From assembly GCF_932294415.1 (NCBI RefSeq), contig NC_065536.1:51410354-51474353 (forward strand): 64,000 bases of DNA, given 5' to 3'. Numbering within the stretch: the first letter of the stretch is position 1; the number at the start of each line of letters is the position of its first letter. Made by a program: the position numbers and the translations under genes. This document shows, piece by piece, positions 1-12,233 of this stretch. This DNA comes from Quercus robur (lineage: Eukaryota > Streptophyta > Magnoliopsida > Fagales > Fagaceae). The notes under the pieces were generated by a model. That model was not told the origin of the DNA. It worked only from the letters and a program-made list of their open reading frames with translations, and made no database searches.

Positions 1-2
1 AT

Positions 3-32
3 AAAACTCAACATTAGTAATGTTGAGTTTTA
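3..32. repeat. Perfect short hairpin at the window edge
   Basis: The arms aaaactcaacat and atgttgagtttt are exact reverse complements around a 5-base loop. A related, less perfect copy of the motif lies near positions 73-105. Two spaced copies suggest the end of a repetitive element that continues left of the window, but the family cannot be named. Confidence 0.55.
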
Positions 33-260
33 CTTAAATTTAAAAAAAAAAAATTGAAGTGACAAAACATGCATAAAACTCAATATTGATAATGTCGAGT
101 TCCATTTAAAAAAAGGAACATTTTGTTAAATAATTTCAAAATAGAAACATTGCACTGTATGGTTTGTAAATTAGGAGAAAATGCTTATTTTTCCTACCAA
201 GGGATGGCAAAAGGGATTATAGTGAATGTGAAGGCCGAAGGAAAATCAGTAAATGACAAT

Positions 261-328
261 GTGCAATAGTTGTTGCTCTAAAGAAGTAAACCATGTGCAA
301 TACTAGTTGCTCTAAAGAAGTAAACCAT
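261..328. repeat. Tandem duplication, two 34-bp units
   Basis: Units 261-294 and 295-328 both start gtgcaata and end aaagaagtaaaccat, with a few differences in the middle. This looks like a simple local duplication. Confidence 0.7.
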
Positions 329-1631
329 CACGCACCATTAGCATGAATACTTGTGGAATAGGTTAAGAGGAAAATTCTATCTCAGATAAAGTTTTAAAAA
401 AAAAATTAAAAATTAAATAGAGAGGTAAAGAAGTCATAGGCATGGAATTTTCAACTAAAGCAGCCTAAAGAATCAGAATTTAAAATGTAAGAGAGATCTG
501 TCAATAATAGATGCTTATTGCTTAAGTAGAATTGTTAAACATTCAATTTAATAAATGACTAGTGTTCAATACTTCTAGCTACATGCCAAAAACTGACATC
601 TTTCAAGAGAAAGAAACAAGAGCACTTTTGGCATGAGAATCTAAACTTACACAGTTTCACAACTATAACTGAGCCCGACAAAAATCTTCATCCAATGGGA
701 AGAAACATAAAGTACAATGGCCATCTGTAATGAAAAATAACAATCACCGTGGAAGGTAAAAATTAACTGTTACTTCTACAATCGAGGAAGGAAACCCAGG
801 ACTAGGAGCCAGAAAATAATAATAAATGAGAATGGAGATATATTAGAGCCCAAAGCACACAGTTTGTTAAGACTTCCCAGCTCAAACAAGAGATATCCTC
901 CTGCAAAAAAGAGGCTCCATTATTTATAGCCGTTTGTCACAGAAAATACAGCTCCAACAACGGTCTGTATCACATACATAAGAATGGCAGGAAGATTAAC
1001 CATTAAACATCCTTGGGTGACTGAGAGACCAAAAGGACATCCCATTTCACTGCTATCAGATAAATATCACTGCTTCCTTCCCCGATGCAGCATTCAAGTT
1101 ATTGAAGAATGACTACCAATATCATATAACAGACGAGTCATCTTTCTTTTTACTTTGTTCTCTACAACATCTTGTACTCCCTGCAAGACGGTGCTGAAAT
1201 ATCAAATCCCACTTCTGCACCTACTCACTGACACTTCTGAATATCCAAGTACAAATCGATGCACTAATCAGATTTATTCACGAGAACCACCTACAACAAT
1301 AAGATCATCTTGGAATTCATGCAGAGAATTTCTTCATAATATTCTTTACATTTTCTATTTATTTCTTTCCTTTTTCTTTTTTCACCCTTTCCCTCCATAT
1401 CAATACAGACATTAACTCCATACTCAGAATATACCAAATGCATCCAGCCAACGTTGAAGTCCACCCACAGGCAGAACCCGACAGTCAACTGACTCAGGAC
1501 ATACTGAGAAAGAAATGGAAACATACTCTTCTAAGCTGCCTTACATATATTCATGATAGCAATCCAGATGACCACTCTTGCTATATCTCATCCCCAATGT
1601 GAAACCAGTAGACATACACAGATATCCATCT

Positions 1632-4600
1632 CTAGCCATAAAGAGAAAAGCTATGACTCTGTTCATGTAGAAGAGCAGGCTTAGAGGGGCCAAACTTTCT
1701 ATCATGCCTCTCCTGACACTTTGGTAGCTGGTTCAAACAATCTGAGCAAAGCAACTCCAAACAAAATGTTTCCTCATATTCACTGTCATTAATGCACCGA
1801 CCACACTGCACACACCGTGGTATGCAAAGCGTGCATGCCCTGCATACCTGAGTTGCATGCTCTTTCCCTTGACAACCCTGAGCCGGGCAATCATAAACAA
1901 GCCTCATGTTCTGACATCTTGGGCACATTTCAATATCAATCAAACGATCATCATCACAGGACAGATAAAAATTTCCTCTGTGATAGAAATGTGGCTTGCG
2001 GGCATTCTGCTGCATATTATCATTCATGCCCAACAAAAACTTCAAATCTTCAAAATGCTTCTGTGTTACACCATAAAGTCCACCGATTCGTAAATGCTTC
2101 ACTCCTAGAGTGCCCACAGACTTGAAAGCCTTTAGGCAACTCACAATACCCTCAATGCTGAGTCTTGTACACCCAGGCACACTCAACTGCACAAAGGAAG
2201 ATAAATTTTAGCAGTTTGTCAATTCAACATGCGACATGACATACTATATGGAGCTCAAACAGACTATTGCATATAGAAATTGATACAGTAACAAGTTGAG
2301 AAAAGAGAAAGGGCATCCCCACGTCAAGTATTTAAAAAATCTGTTGTTTCAACAAATTCCAATGAATAGTCTAGAGTGGCTATGGCGGCCAGAGAATAAA
2401 AGGATCAATAACATGTGTGAATGTGTGTAAACCCAGGTTACTCAAAACCATTTTCTTACATTTATTATTTGAATGGATGCACACTTTGGGCAGCATACAT
2501 TGTGATCTTCTCTTTCAAGTTTTCAGTTGTAATTTTTAAAGATGATATCATAAGCATCTTGAATATTAATTATTTTATATTTTAATAAAATTTCAATTAT
2601 ATATCCCCCAGAAAGTGTCAACATAGCAAGAAAGGTAGGAATCTGCAACTCAGTTTGGTGCCACCAATAATCCACCTCACCTGACCCAACCTCACATCAT
2701 CAAGCTATTACACTCCCCCTCCCCCTCCTTTTTTTTCCTTTTTTTAATAAATAAAACTCAAGCTTATCATAGGTATATTCTATGTTCTCATAAGGACACA
2801 ATCCATTATAAAGTTATCAATTGGTGATTGGAATTAGACCTTATAATCTGGTCATTGTGACTAAATAAACAGAATGAGATGCAATAGGTCAACTTTAGAC
2901 CTCACAATCCTGACATCAACCCAGTTTCAGCTTGGATTTGGCTAAAGTTGGTTCAAATCATGCTTGATTTCTAACCCAATTTCACAGAATTAAACTACCA
3001 AGTCAAAAGTAGATTCGCATCTCCAGATGTACTTGTAGATGCATGTAGAAAAACATACAGACACTTTTGTATGGAATAATCCATTTTAAAAGCAGCTAGT
3101 AAAATATAAACCTGCAGGTAAGATGTTGAATCAACTTTCAAGACATTCTAAAAGCACCTTCCAATCCTATAACTACAAATTTGCTTTTTATACCAAGAAC
3201 CTTTTGAACAGTGAGGTCAAGAGCAGCTCCAGAAGCAGAAAAGAACAACTTTAAAGAGAAGGCAGAACATCAAGCAAGGATCCAAGCTGTGTATGACAAG
3301 TCAAATTATCTTTATCTATTTATTTTTTTTATAATAATTCATAGTTACAATAATGGGGGACAGGGGATTTGAACCTTTGAACATCTCCGTTGGAAACACC
3401 AAGAGGTGCCAATTGAGCTACAAGGCTCTTGGCAAGTCTTTATCTTTGTTATGGCAGTAAAAATTTTAGCACATGGTCATGGTATTTAAATTTAAATGAT
3501 CTAAAAAAAGGGACAATCCTTTTAGAGAATTTTAATAGGAAGGATATATACTTCCAAAAATAAAGCAGGAAAAAAAAAAAAAACACCCCAACCATTTTAA
3601 AATCTAAAACAAGATACTTGAGAATAGATACACACAATGCATGCATAAACACATTTAACAAAGAAAAAATTCAGGAATCAATCTGACAGCTGACATTTAT
3701 AAAATAAAGTCACACTGACCTTGGTTAGCCTAGGGTTACTATCAAGCACACGTTTTAGACCATCATCAGTGATCCTTGGGCACTCCACCAGGCTCAGGCA
3801 TTGAAGACTACCTTGAGCCCTATTAGTCAATTGCAAAAGAACTTCATCAGTAATCTTCTCATTCAAAGGTTGATCAATGTGTACACTCCTCCACAAAAGA
3901 GGGTCGCCTCGAACCGTAGAACGAAGAGATCTGCAAACAGTTTCAACAAGAAGAAGATCCCGCAAACCCAGATAACCAAGGGCAAAATTCAAAGCCCCAT
4001 GAGGAGCTCCGCTATCTCCAACAGAACAAATCCCATTACCTTTAGGACAAGCTTCACTTTGTTGGCCAGAAACTCCCGGAGTTTCATTGCCCAAACCCAG
4101 AATACCATCCACGTTACAATCTGATCCAAAACCACCACGGCAAGATGTATCACCAACTTCCATCTTCCCAGAACACCCCCCAATTCCACCCGCTACATCA
4201 AACCTATAATCAACCCCCATATTCCCCGAAAAACTCTGGTACTTCAAAGCATTATTCCAAATAAAATTCAACCCCGCAAATAACTGATAACTCCCATCAC
4301 TTGTCCCAACCTCATTCCCGCCATACCCACCATAATCAGCTTGAAAGTCCTCCAGCCAACCCGTGATGGCCGTAAAAGTGGTACTTATGTCCATACCAAA
4401 CGGATCCGAAGGCAACAGATCAAGAACATCATTCGAAACAGACTCCTGCGACCCACTCCTATCACACCTATCCCTTCCATAATCAAACCGATCCTCAACA
4501 TCGCGGCTAGAAATCCACGACCTCCCAAACCCATCTCCATTCCTCTCCGAAACTCCCTCAACAAGATACCCATTAGCAATCCTCATTGGCGCAACCAAAT

Positions 4601-4655
4601 TGTCCTCAGCCAGATGCGCCGGAAAGATTGGTCGATGCGAAAAGTTCAAGGCCAT
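1632..4655 (-). CDS. SKIP14: F-box protein SKIP14-like, two exons
   Basis: Predicted 496-aa F-box protein. F-box proteins of this family act as substrate-receptor subunits of SCF (SKP1-Cullin1-F-box) ubiquitin ligases; the substrate is not known to me. Exon 1 is 3720-4655 (312 codons) and exon 2 is 1632-2186 (185 codons with stop). The intron (2187-3719) has a GT donor and an AG acceptor and is in phase 0. I chose the start MALNFSHRP, typical of the family, over an in-frame ATG five codons upstream. The F-box lies around residues 218-260 (core GYLGLRDLLLVETVCRSL), followed by leucine-rich repeats (CLSLVECPRITDDGL). A Cys-rich C-terminal block around residues 400-460 (MCPRCQNMRL, QVCRACTLC, RCVQCGRC) looks zinc-binding. 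The order F-box, LRR, Cys-rich tail matches the SKIP14 family. The frame is intact. The intron carries a SINE. Confidence 0.88.
3318..3436 (-). mobile_element. tRNA-derived SINE in the SKIP14-type intron
   Basis: Read on the minus strand, this block begins gagccttgtagctcaattgg, a tRNA-like box A, and then carries a box B (ggttcaaatcc) about 40 bases on. It ends in an A-rich tail, seen as T-rich sequence near 3318-3331 on the plus strand. It is flanked by the direct repeat tctttatct (3309-3317 and 3437-3445), as expected of a target-site duplication. A second copy lies at 50271-50398. It sits in sense orientation in the host intron and does not touch the splice sites. Confidence 0.78.
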
Positions 4656-4683
4656 TGTATATACACACACAACCTAAACCCAA

Positions 4684-4684
<1 letters not shown>

Positions 4685-4732
<48 letters not shown>
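4685..4732. repeat. CT/GA microsatellite in the SKIP14-type 5' leader
   Basis: An almost pure CT dinucleotide run starts about 30 bases upstream of the start codon. Read with the gene it is a GA repeat in the likely 5' UTR. Such repeats are length-variable and can bind GAGA-type factors in plants; that role is an inference. Confidence 0.85.
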
Positions 4733-4736
<4 letters not shown>

Positions 4737-5582
4737 ATCCAACAAAGCAAAAGCAAACCCTAAATTTCTTCTTTTTTTTTTTTTCTTTTCAGAGAAACAA
4801 AAAAATAATTCAAAATCAAAATCAAAACTTTGTGAAGTGGAAGATCTAATTCTAATCTAACAACGAAACCCTCGATTTTAGATGACAAACTAAAACAACG
4901 CACCAAAAATTTCACAGAGTTTCTTGTAAGGAACCTACAAATCAGCTAAAAATGGAATCAAAAAAAAAAAAAAAAACGACGCCGTTAATCGAATATATCT
5001 ACAAAGATAAAAGAATCAATCAAATTTTGTCTCTCTTTTTTTTATTTTTTTATTTTTTGGGGATTTCTAAGCTAAGCTAATAAAAAACTAGGGTTTGCAA
5101 AATAAGGATCAAAAGAAAATGGATAGGAATTTGAGAAAAACAAAGAACCTGAATCGGCGACGAAACGAAACGGAAAATAATCGAGGTGATTATTACGACG
5201 GCGATAAAAACCCTAGTGTTTTTTTTGGGGACGAACGCAATCGACGGCGAAGAACGAAGTGTGCGTTTTGCTTTGGTATCGAATTCTTGCAGAAAAAGCA
5301 AAAAGCTTTTGTGGGTTTTTTTTTTTTTTTTTTTGGGTTTGGGAGGAATTGAAATTGGAGAGAGATGGAGAGATTTTAGGGTTTTGTTTCTCTGGTCGGA
5401 ATTCGATCCGAGCGCTGTCGATCGTGCTGTCAAGGAGAGAAAGGGGAGAGATAGAGAGAGAGAGAGGGGAAGAGAGAGAAATATAATAAAAGGAATTTTT
5501 TTTTTTTTTTTTTAGGGAGAGAGAGAGAAGTGAAGGGTAACGGTGAATTGCCCAATTTAGGAGAGATGGGTGTGGTGTAACG

Positions 5583-5592
5583 GACACGTGTC
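5583..5592. promoter_or_regulatory. Palindromic G-box / ABRE-type site
   Basis: The palindrome gacacgtgtc contains the CACGTG core bound by plant bZIP and bHLH factors. It lies about 930 bp upstream of the SKIP14-type start codon, in a locally GC-richer stretch. Distance and context allow a regulatory role, but this is motif evidence only. Confidence 0.45.
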
Positions 5593-5751
5593 GGGTGGAA
5601 ATGTTTTGGGTTTACTCTTTCTACGCAAAACTAGACGTGGCGGGAGGAGGAGGAGGAGGAAAAAAAGGTGGGAATTGGAATTGGAATTGGGATTCCCTCC
5701 TCTATTTTGGTTTTTCAACTTTTTTTTTTTTTTTTTTTTACTGTCTTTGTT

Positions 5752-6170
5752 TCTACATCATTGATTATGTGTGTTTGTATTTTGTGGAGTGTTGGATTGT
5801 GGAGTGGATGGCTGAGATTCGATGGTTTTAGGATAAAGAGTATTATTTAAGTACTTTTAAAAGGGATATGGCTTGAGTCTAGCGTTCAGTTACACCTGAT
5901 AAGATGATAACATGTGTCTACTATAGGACACTTATTATCATTTTGACAGGTCCAAGACAATTGAATTCTACATCGTTGATAACGGTTTTTGTAATTGTTG
6001 ATGGATGGGGATTTCATGTTTAGTTTATAGAGTGGGCGACTAAAATTGGATGGTTTTAGGATAAAGAGTAATTATTTAGGTACTCTCAAAAGGGATTTAG
6101 TTTGAATTTAGTGTTCAATTACACTTTGACTGTCAAGATAATGACAAATAATCAAAAGTTGTATTAGACT
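5752..6170. repeat. Tandem direct repeat, two units of about 215-230 bp
   Basis: Two diverged units start at tctacatcattgat (5752) and tctacatcgttgat (5967). Each later contains gatggttttaggataaagag (5821 and 6049) followed by similar text. Part of the motif recurs inverted near 6290-6320. It may be a MITE that duplicated, but no clear ends were found. Confidence 0.55.
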
Positions 6171-6199
6171 TGTCAAGTGACACGTAGCAACTTTTGGAC

Positions 6200-7780
6200 A
6201 TATGTCGATAACTAGATAATGGATTTTATAATGACATGATACTCTCTCCTCTCATAATAGAAATTATTATAATTATGAGAAAGTGGAGCACTGTATTACT
6301 GTATTCTAAAAGTACCTAATAATTAATCGATTATAAGATAGTTGTGAAATGGCTGTGATGGGTATCAATGAGTCAAAGTTTTGTTTAGGTTATTTGAAGC
6401 TTCCTTGTTTTTTTTAGAAGAAGAAGATGCTTCCAAGTTAAACTTGGACTTCTAACCTTTAAAACGGACCCTAACTGCGTGGATTGATCAGGGTTGGCTA
6501 AGATTTTATCCAAATAAATCTTACTTTTTTCTATTTTTTCTTTTTGAAGGGGTTAAACCATGTGGTCACCTTTATTTGGTGGGTTTATTGATAATTGGAT
6601 CCTTAAACTATGGTAAATCGAGTGGTGTTTGTGCGATGAGAAGTCAGAACTGGATCTCTTAGCTGGAAGTGCCCTTTGACCAACTCGTCCATACCATAAC
6701 CTATACTAAACGACCATTGTTTTTTTCTTTTTTTGGTTTTCTTTGGGTGCGTGTTGGGGGCAAGGGTGTTTGTTGAGGCAAATAAGTTGGTTTGGTGGTA
6801 GTGTTTGTGTACCTACCGAAACACACTTTGATGTATTGATTTGATTGCCACTACAAGTTTTTTTTTTTTTTTTTTTAAGTAAGGTGAAATGGTGTATTTT
6901 TAATATAACAGATAACTATATATTTCTTCTTGCACCATAAATTTTTTTTTTTTAAACAGATTATAACGTATATAAAAAGAAAATTCTTAGAAAAGGAAAG
7001 TCAGAAGTATCATTTACATATTAATATTAATTTAATGGGATATCATCTAATCTATAATTTAGGCAAGAATCTTTTTTTTTTTTTTATAATGAAATATTTT
7101 GACAAGAAAGTAAAGGATAGATTTATACGTAGCATTTATAAAAAAATTCATTTTGGAAGTATCATTTGGATAAACCTCAATAAAGTTGATTTAATTTATT
7201 CTTTATTATTATTTTTTATAATTACATTTTCCCCCCTTGAGGTTTGGAAAAATAACACTTCACCGCAAACTTGAAAGAAAAAAACATTTTCCCTCTTGAC
7301 ATCCGATTAACCAAATTTTGTGAAATTCATATTAAAAATATTGTATACTAACCTGCCAAGTTTCCAAATTATATTATTTTATAATTAAAATTTATTGTTT
7401 TAAATTCTTAATTAAAGTGTATTTTAAAATATTAAGTGTGAATTTTGCTTATTAATTTTTTTTTAATGAGTATGGAGAGATTTGTCGTTATAAGTGTTTT
7501 GGTACTTGATAAATTTTACATTTTTATTCTAAATTTATTAGTTATTTTTTTTACTAACCATGGTTAAAATTTTGTAAAGAGATTCTTATAAAATTTAGAA
7601 TACTTCATTACGAATATAAGCAAAAAGGAAGAGAATGAGGGGGAGAAGTGTTAATTTCTTCAAGGCTTAAGGGAAGGAAGTGTAAATACCCCTTTTTTGG
7701 GTTTTAAAAATGAAAATATATTATCAATGGAAGACATCTAATAGGAAATTTGCGGTGCAAATATTAAGAGAACTCACATC
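6200..7780. other. AT-rich intergenic DNA, no gene seen
   Basis: Very AT-rich sequence with polyT tracts, for example near 6860 and 7072. One 114-codon frame (6930-7274) has strongly AT-driven composition and no recognisable domain. I see no RNA gene or clear element here. Confidence 0.5.
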
Positions 7781-7785
7781 AACGT

Positions 7786-8404
7786 TGTGGGGCCCAACAA
7801 TATATGGGCCAGGCCCACTTGTTCACGGGAAGCTTTAAGGCCCAAGCCGAAGAAGGTGGCAGTCCAAGCTCATTAGCGCAAAGCACAAATGGGCCCAGAA
7901 AAGCGGCCGAGGACGGTGCAGCCCTCGGCTAGCCCAAAGCTCCACCAAGAAAAGGGGCAAAAGCAGTATAGGGACAATCTTAAAATAAAATCTGAAATAT
8001 CTAGGACAGGCTGCCCTTACTGCCTTTTCCCCGACTGAACTTGGCACCTAACAGAGTTATGCTCTTTAGCTTTATCAGCTACTCCCAACGACTTAGGTCT
8101 AGGACAGATGGGACAAGTATCAGTCTTGGAAAGGTCGACCCTACACGTGGACGAAGGAAATTGAACGCATGCTAGTATAAAAGAAAAATATGTAACCTAA
8201 TGGAGGGGCTCTGATCCCACGGAAAAAAGGGGAGGGGTTCCAGAGGTGAATACACCTGAACCATATATGAGCTTCTCAACAAAACCACCGTCGGGCAAAC
8301 ACGACTTAGCCTTTCGATCCCACTCTTTACAAATGATATTGTATGGGTCCATTTATGTGCGAACCCAACTCTATTGCGGGTTGACGCGAAAATGTTCCCC
8401 TACA
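7786..8404 (+). mobile_element. Solo LTR with perfect 5-bp target duplication (fossil)
   Basis: This 619-bp block starts TGTGGGGCCC and ends CCCCTACA, so it has the TG...CA ends of plant LTRs. The five bases before it (aacgt, 7781-7785) are repeated directly after it (8405-8409), the duplication left by LTR-retrotransposon integration. A TATA-like tataaaagaaa lies near 8177, which suggests plus orientation. No internal region, primer-binding site or second LTR flanks it, so it is a solo LTR, the usual product of LTR-LTR recombination. The superfamily cannot be assigned without coding sequence. The intact target duplication argues against great age. Confidence 0.8.
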
Positions 8405-8409
8405 AACGT

Positions 8410-9776
8410 GTATGATAGAAAAATTTGTAAAATTTAAACATTTTTGCCTAAAAATGATCCATATTAATGAGTGTAAAATTATGTAAATTTACAAATTTAC
8501 TACAATAAATCATGTAAATTTACATTGATATTATTATTTTTAATTTAATTTTTTTATTCTTTCTTTACGTATGTTGAATACAAATGAAGAGCGTAAATGG
8601 TAATTATTGTATATGAAGAAAGATAAACAATTAAAAATATTTTTAAAAAATTGATATCTTAATAAAATGTAGTGTAAAATAAATAATTTGATGTATGATG
8701 TTTTGAAAAGTGAGTATGTAAAATTTTTATGCTATAATATACATAATTTTTTGCACAAACAATGCGAAAGTTTTATCAATCCTATATCTATCTCAGCAAG
8801 GCAGAGTTGGTTCCTTTTTTACACTAGTTGATGCCCAAGGAATCCTTAAATAACTTGAAGTTCTCAAAGATGTTCACCAAAATTCCAAAGCATCTATCAA
8901 GCCATCCCCTTGAAGACAAGGCATCAGACATTTTGGACAAAGCACAAAAATTGTCTCCACCAAAAAGAAGTTTTCCATGGAAAGTTGGACCAGGATACAG
9001 ATACAGTCACCTTCTATCACAAGGACTAGTCTTCTACGTACCAAAGAAGCAAACTTATTTTTGAGTGGAACAAAACCCCTAGTCCAAGCTCCAACTAAAA
9101 ACAAATAAAAAGCAATAGTTTCTCAAGTGGAACAAAAAATAATTAAATTGATTTGTCTCCACTAAAAGAAGTCTGTGGAAAAGTTGGACTAGGATACCTT
9201 CTCAGCTAGATCTCAACATCTACTTGCCAAAGAAGCAAACATATTTTCAAGTAGAATAAAACCCATTGTCCAAAAAAGAAAGAAAGTTGGAACAAAGCCA
9301 TCCTGTGAAGGCCAAACCCAAATCACATAGGCCCACTCTTGGAGGGCCATGCAGTGCATCCCTAAAACGATGTTTAACTTTCTACCATACAGAGACAACC
9401 CCAGATCCACCCAAAAAATAAAGTAGAAAATAAATGAAACGTCACACTCAAAACAATTAATAAGTAGAATAAATGAAACGTCACACTCAAGTCAACTTCG
9501 TATAAAAATTTCTGTATAGTTTAACAACTATTTTTTTCTGTTTTATTTAATTACTTTTCAAAGCATTCACATATTGTTTATTCTATATCCGTGCATTAAA
9601 TGTTTTTATCACTTTTCACACGCTTCCAATTTTCTTCTTTTTTTTCTCCAAAAATGCCAAAAAAAAAAATTAAAAACTGAAATGTATAATAACAGTGTTT
9701 GTGCAGATTTGCACAACGGATTATGCTAATATGTTTGTAGTTTTTTGGAGTTGATTTGGAAAATTTTGGTAGTGAT
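8410..9776. other. Intergenic DNA with a degenerate internal duplication
   Basis: AT-rich sequence without a convincing gene. Two diverged similar passages occur near 8950-9090 and 9150-9290: each has an aaaagaagt motif, then aagttgga, aggata, aagaagcaaac and a cc..gtcca motif. This suggests an old local duplication of a repeat. Short frames here have no recognisable domain. Confidence 0.45.
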
Positions 9777-9780
9777 CTAA

Positions 9781-10217
9781 GGATTCGTTTGGTTGGAGAA
9801 GTGAAAAGTGGGAGGATGAAAAATTAATGAGAGGATAGAAAAGTGGGAAGATAAAAAAGATTTGATTTTTCCTCATATGTATTTGGTTGGAGAGGTGGAA
9901 AATTTTTTTGTTTGATTGGAGAGAAAAAGGGGATGATGGAAAATGTAGTTTATATATATTAACTATTATGTCCTTGTTATATAATAGATAAGTGAGAAGG
10001 GTAGGTGAGTGCAATAAAGTGGGGGTGTTTGTGTAAATCACATCATTCAACATCCTTTCCTCCACATTTTCCCCCATATTGTGAGGATAAAAAATGTGGC
10101 CCAGAGGGATTATTTTCCTCCCCATTTTCTATCTCTCTTGTTTTCTCTCCTGAATCAAATGGTATTTTCCTCTCCCTATTTTTCATCATTCATGTTTTCA
10201 CCCCAACCAAACATACC
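9781..10217. mobile_element. MITE with TTTGGTTGG inverted ends
   Basis: The left end ggattcgtttggttgg is matched by the reverse complement of the right end, ccaaccaaacatacc. CTAA directly abuts both ends (9777-9780, 10218-10221). Inside there is purine-rich sequence on the left half and pyrimidine-rich sequence on the right half, so the element can fold back on itself. It has no coding capacity. The ends resemble those of hAT-type MITEs, but a full 8-bp duplication is not seen, so the superfamily is open. Confidence 0.6.
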
Positions 10218-11289
10218 CTAAGCGTTATTTTATGTGACTTTTAGAAGAATACCAATGGTGCAAAACTGAGCATCACTATACTAGGCTCTCTAACCAATAC
10301 AAAAGTTCCCTTAAGCTTGGTCTCAAGTTATCATATGCTTCTTTAACGTCCATTTGGTTGGGTGAATTTTAGGGGGATGGAAAATAGGAGAGAGAAAAGA
10401 AGAGAGAATGTTTTTTTTTTTTTAATGAACTGGAGGTAAATTTTATTAAGACAAAAAAAATAGCAACTACACAAAAGGGGTACAAGCCTCAGCTTTAATT
10501 ACATAAACAAAACAAGGAGGCCCCAATCCTACGCCTACATCAAAAATAACCAAAAGAATTGTTCAACAAAGACCACTTAACTAAGACAGGCAGCAACATT
10601 AGCATCTTAGGCTACCTAGCAAATACAACAATTTGAGATTTGAGTCTGCAAGTCTAAAACATCAAAGCAGATGGTTCCAATTCTCCAAGGGACTCCCAGG
10701 TTGGAAATTATCAACGCATCAACACAGGACTTTGTGTCACTCACAATGCAGATGGAATCAACGTCAAGGTTTAATGCCAAGTTGATAGCCTAGATTATAG
10801 CTTCAACCTCTGCTTGGAAAGGAAGTGTGGTGTTCACTCTTTTCAAGCAAGCAAATACCACTTCCCCTCTCCAATCTCTGGCTACAACTACAACGGAGGA
10901 ACTCTTAAGGTTACAAGCCGCATTTACATTGATTTTGTCGGGGGTGTTTTTTGTGCGCGTAGCCACGTGCCTTTGGAGGTGTGGCTTTGTTAGACCCGGA
11001 TTTGTTTTGGGGAGGTCAACCCGGAACTCGACATTAGGCCGCATAGACCAATGGCTACCGGTGTATTTTTAAGCCTACAAAATAGATAAAACCCAAAGTC
11101 TTAGAATCATGATAATGGTTGAAATAAATAAATAATATGCTTAGCATGATAGCTTTGATTAAATGGTGAGTTGATATGTTATTATTATGTATATTGAGTG
11201 ATGTCCAATATTAGAAAATAATTAATTAGGTGTCAAATGTCCAATAATGGGATGAATCTGATGTCTAGTTGCGGTTCATGGTTCATATT

Positions 11290-11482
11290 CATCATAATAA
11301 GGTATGTCTAGCAATGGTCCATGTCCAAATAATATATGTCCATTGGTGTTATATGTCCAAATGATACAAGTCCAGCAATGGTTTATGTTCAAGTAATATA
11401 TGTCCATTGGTGGTATATGTCTAAGTAATACAAGTCCAACAATGGTTTATGTCTAAGTAATATATGTCCATTGGTGGTATAT
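11290..11482. repeat. Minisatellite, about 60-bp units
   Basis: Units built from tatgtccattggtggtatat, tccaagtaatacaagtcca and gcaatggtttatgtc recur about three times in tandem with small changes. It lies inside the LTR-like block. A similar style of internal repetition occurs in the related block near 42040-42240. Confidence 0.7.
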
Positions 11483-12187
11483 CAATTTATTAATATGTAT
11501 GTTTATTATTAGTAAGACCATGTTTATTAAACGGTGAGATAATGGTAAAATGACAATGAGTTAACATATACTCAATAATGTAATTTCAAAAATGGAGAAA
11601 ACTGACTTATCTTTCATGTTTCTAACTCCAGCCGTGTAGCATCACTTTGTTCTTCATGTGATTTGTGGCTCCAGCCGTATAATGTTAGTGAGCTTCATAG
11701 TTTGTGGCTCTAGCCTTATAGTGTTAATGAGCTAATAAGATTCCAACAGTATAATGACATTAGTTGAGTGGTATAATAATAATGAACGAAATATACTTGA
11801 TGATAAGTTTGAAGGTAAAATATAATGACTTATCTTCATAGTTTGGAGCTCCAGCCGTAGGACAACAGTAGACTTAGACATTTCAACAGCGTGATAAAAT
11901 GAGTCCAGCGGTACAATATGATATTATGAGTCCTTCCATGGTGACTTCATGATTGAAGGGGGAAAATGGGTGCAACTGAAGGGAGAGGGAGTATGTCTAG
12001 CCGTATGCATAGATTGGTTAAGTTTATCCCCTTTCATCATACACTTAAATGACTTTTCCCATGTAATACTCTTTTAGTTTTTAGTCAAATATGAGTGATA
12101 TTGCCTTCAATAAGAAGGGCTTTTGATTTTATAAGTTTTTGTCTTTCATAAGAAAGGGCTTTTAGTAATAAGTTCTTGGAAGAGTAT

Positions 12188-12190
12188 TTG

Positions 12191-12233
<43 letters not shown>
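12188..12233. repeat. Compound (AT)n(GT)n microsatellite
   Basis: A run of alternating AT passes directly into a run of GT. It makes a long minus-strand frame (12146-12634) look coding when it is not. Alternating purine-pyrimidine tracts like this are length-variable. Confidence 0.85.

Larger units (their letters stand above)
1..1631. other. 3' flank of the SKIP14-type gene, no second gene seen
   Basis: This stretch lies downstream of the F-box gene, which is on the minus strand, so it should hold that gene's 3' UTR followed by intergenic DNA. It is AT-rich. The open frames here are short, lack recognisable domains and overlap on both strands. The only structures I can point to are the hairpin at the left edge and a short tandem duplication, listed separately. 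Confidence 0.5.
4656..5600 (-). promoter_or_regulatory. 5' leader and promoter region of the SKIP14-type gene
   Basis: This region upstream of the F-box start codon is rich in CT and GA runs and polyA/T tracts, a common make-up of plant 5' UTRs and proximal promoters. It holds a long CT repeat just upstream of the ATG, GA-rich runs near 5440-5530 and a G-box near 5583. The many short open frames here are low-complexity and are not called as genes. The transcription start cannot be placed by eye. Confidence 0.5.

Noticed and set aside
3318-3436. A possible tRNA gene (box A and box B present).
   Set aside because: The cloverleaf arms do not pair as in a tRNA, a second dispersed copy exists, and there is a tail with target duplications. 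It is a SINE.
5077-5587. Several overlapping frames of 75-124 codons upstream of the SKIP14-type gene.
   Set aside because: They are made of Lys/Phe/Ser/Arg runs from polyA/T and GA/CT tracts in a likely promoter and 5' leader.
11290-11482. A possible CRISPR-like array, from regular repeats.
   Set aside because: The repeats are adjacent diverged minisatellite units without unique spacers, in plant nuclear DNA.
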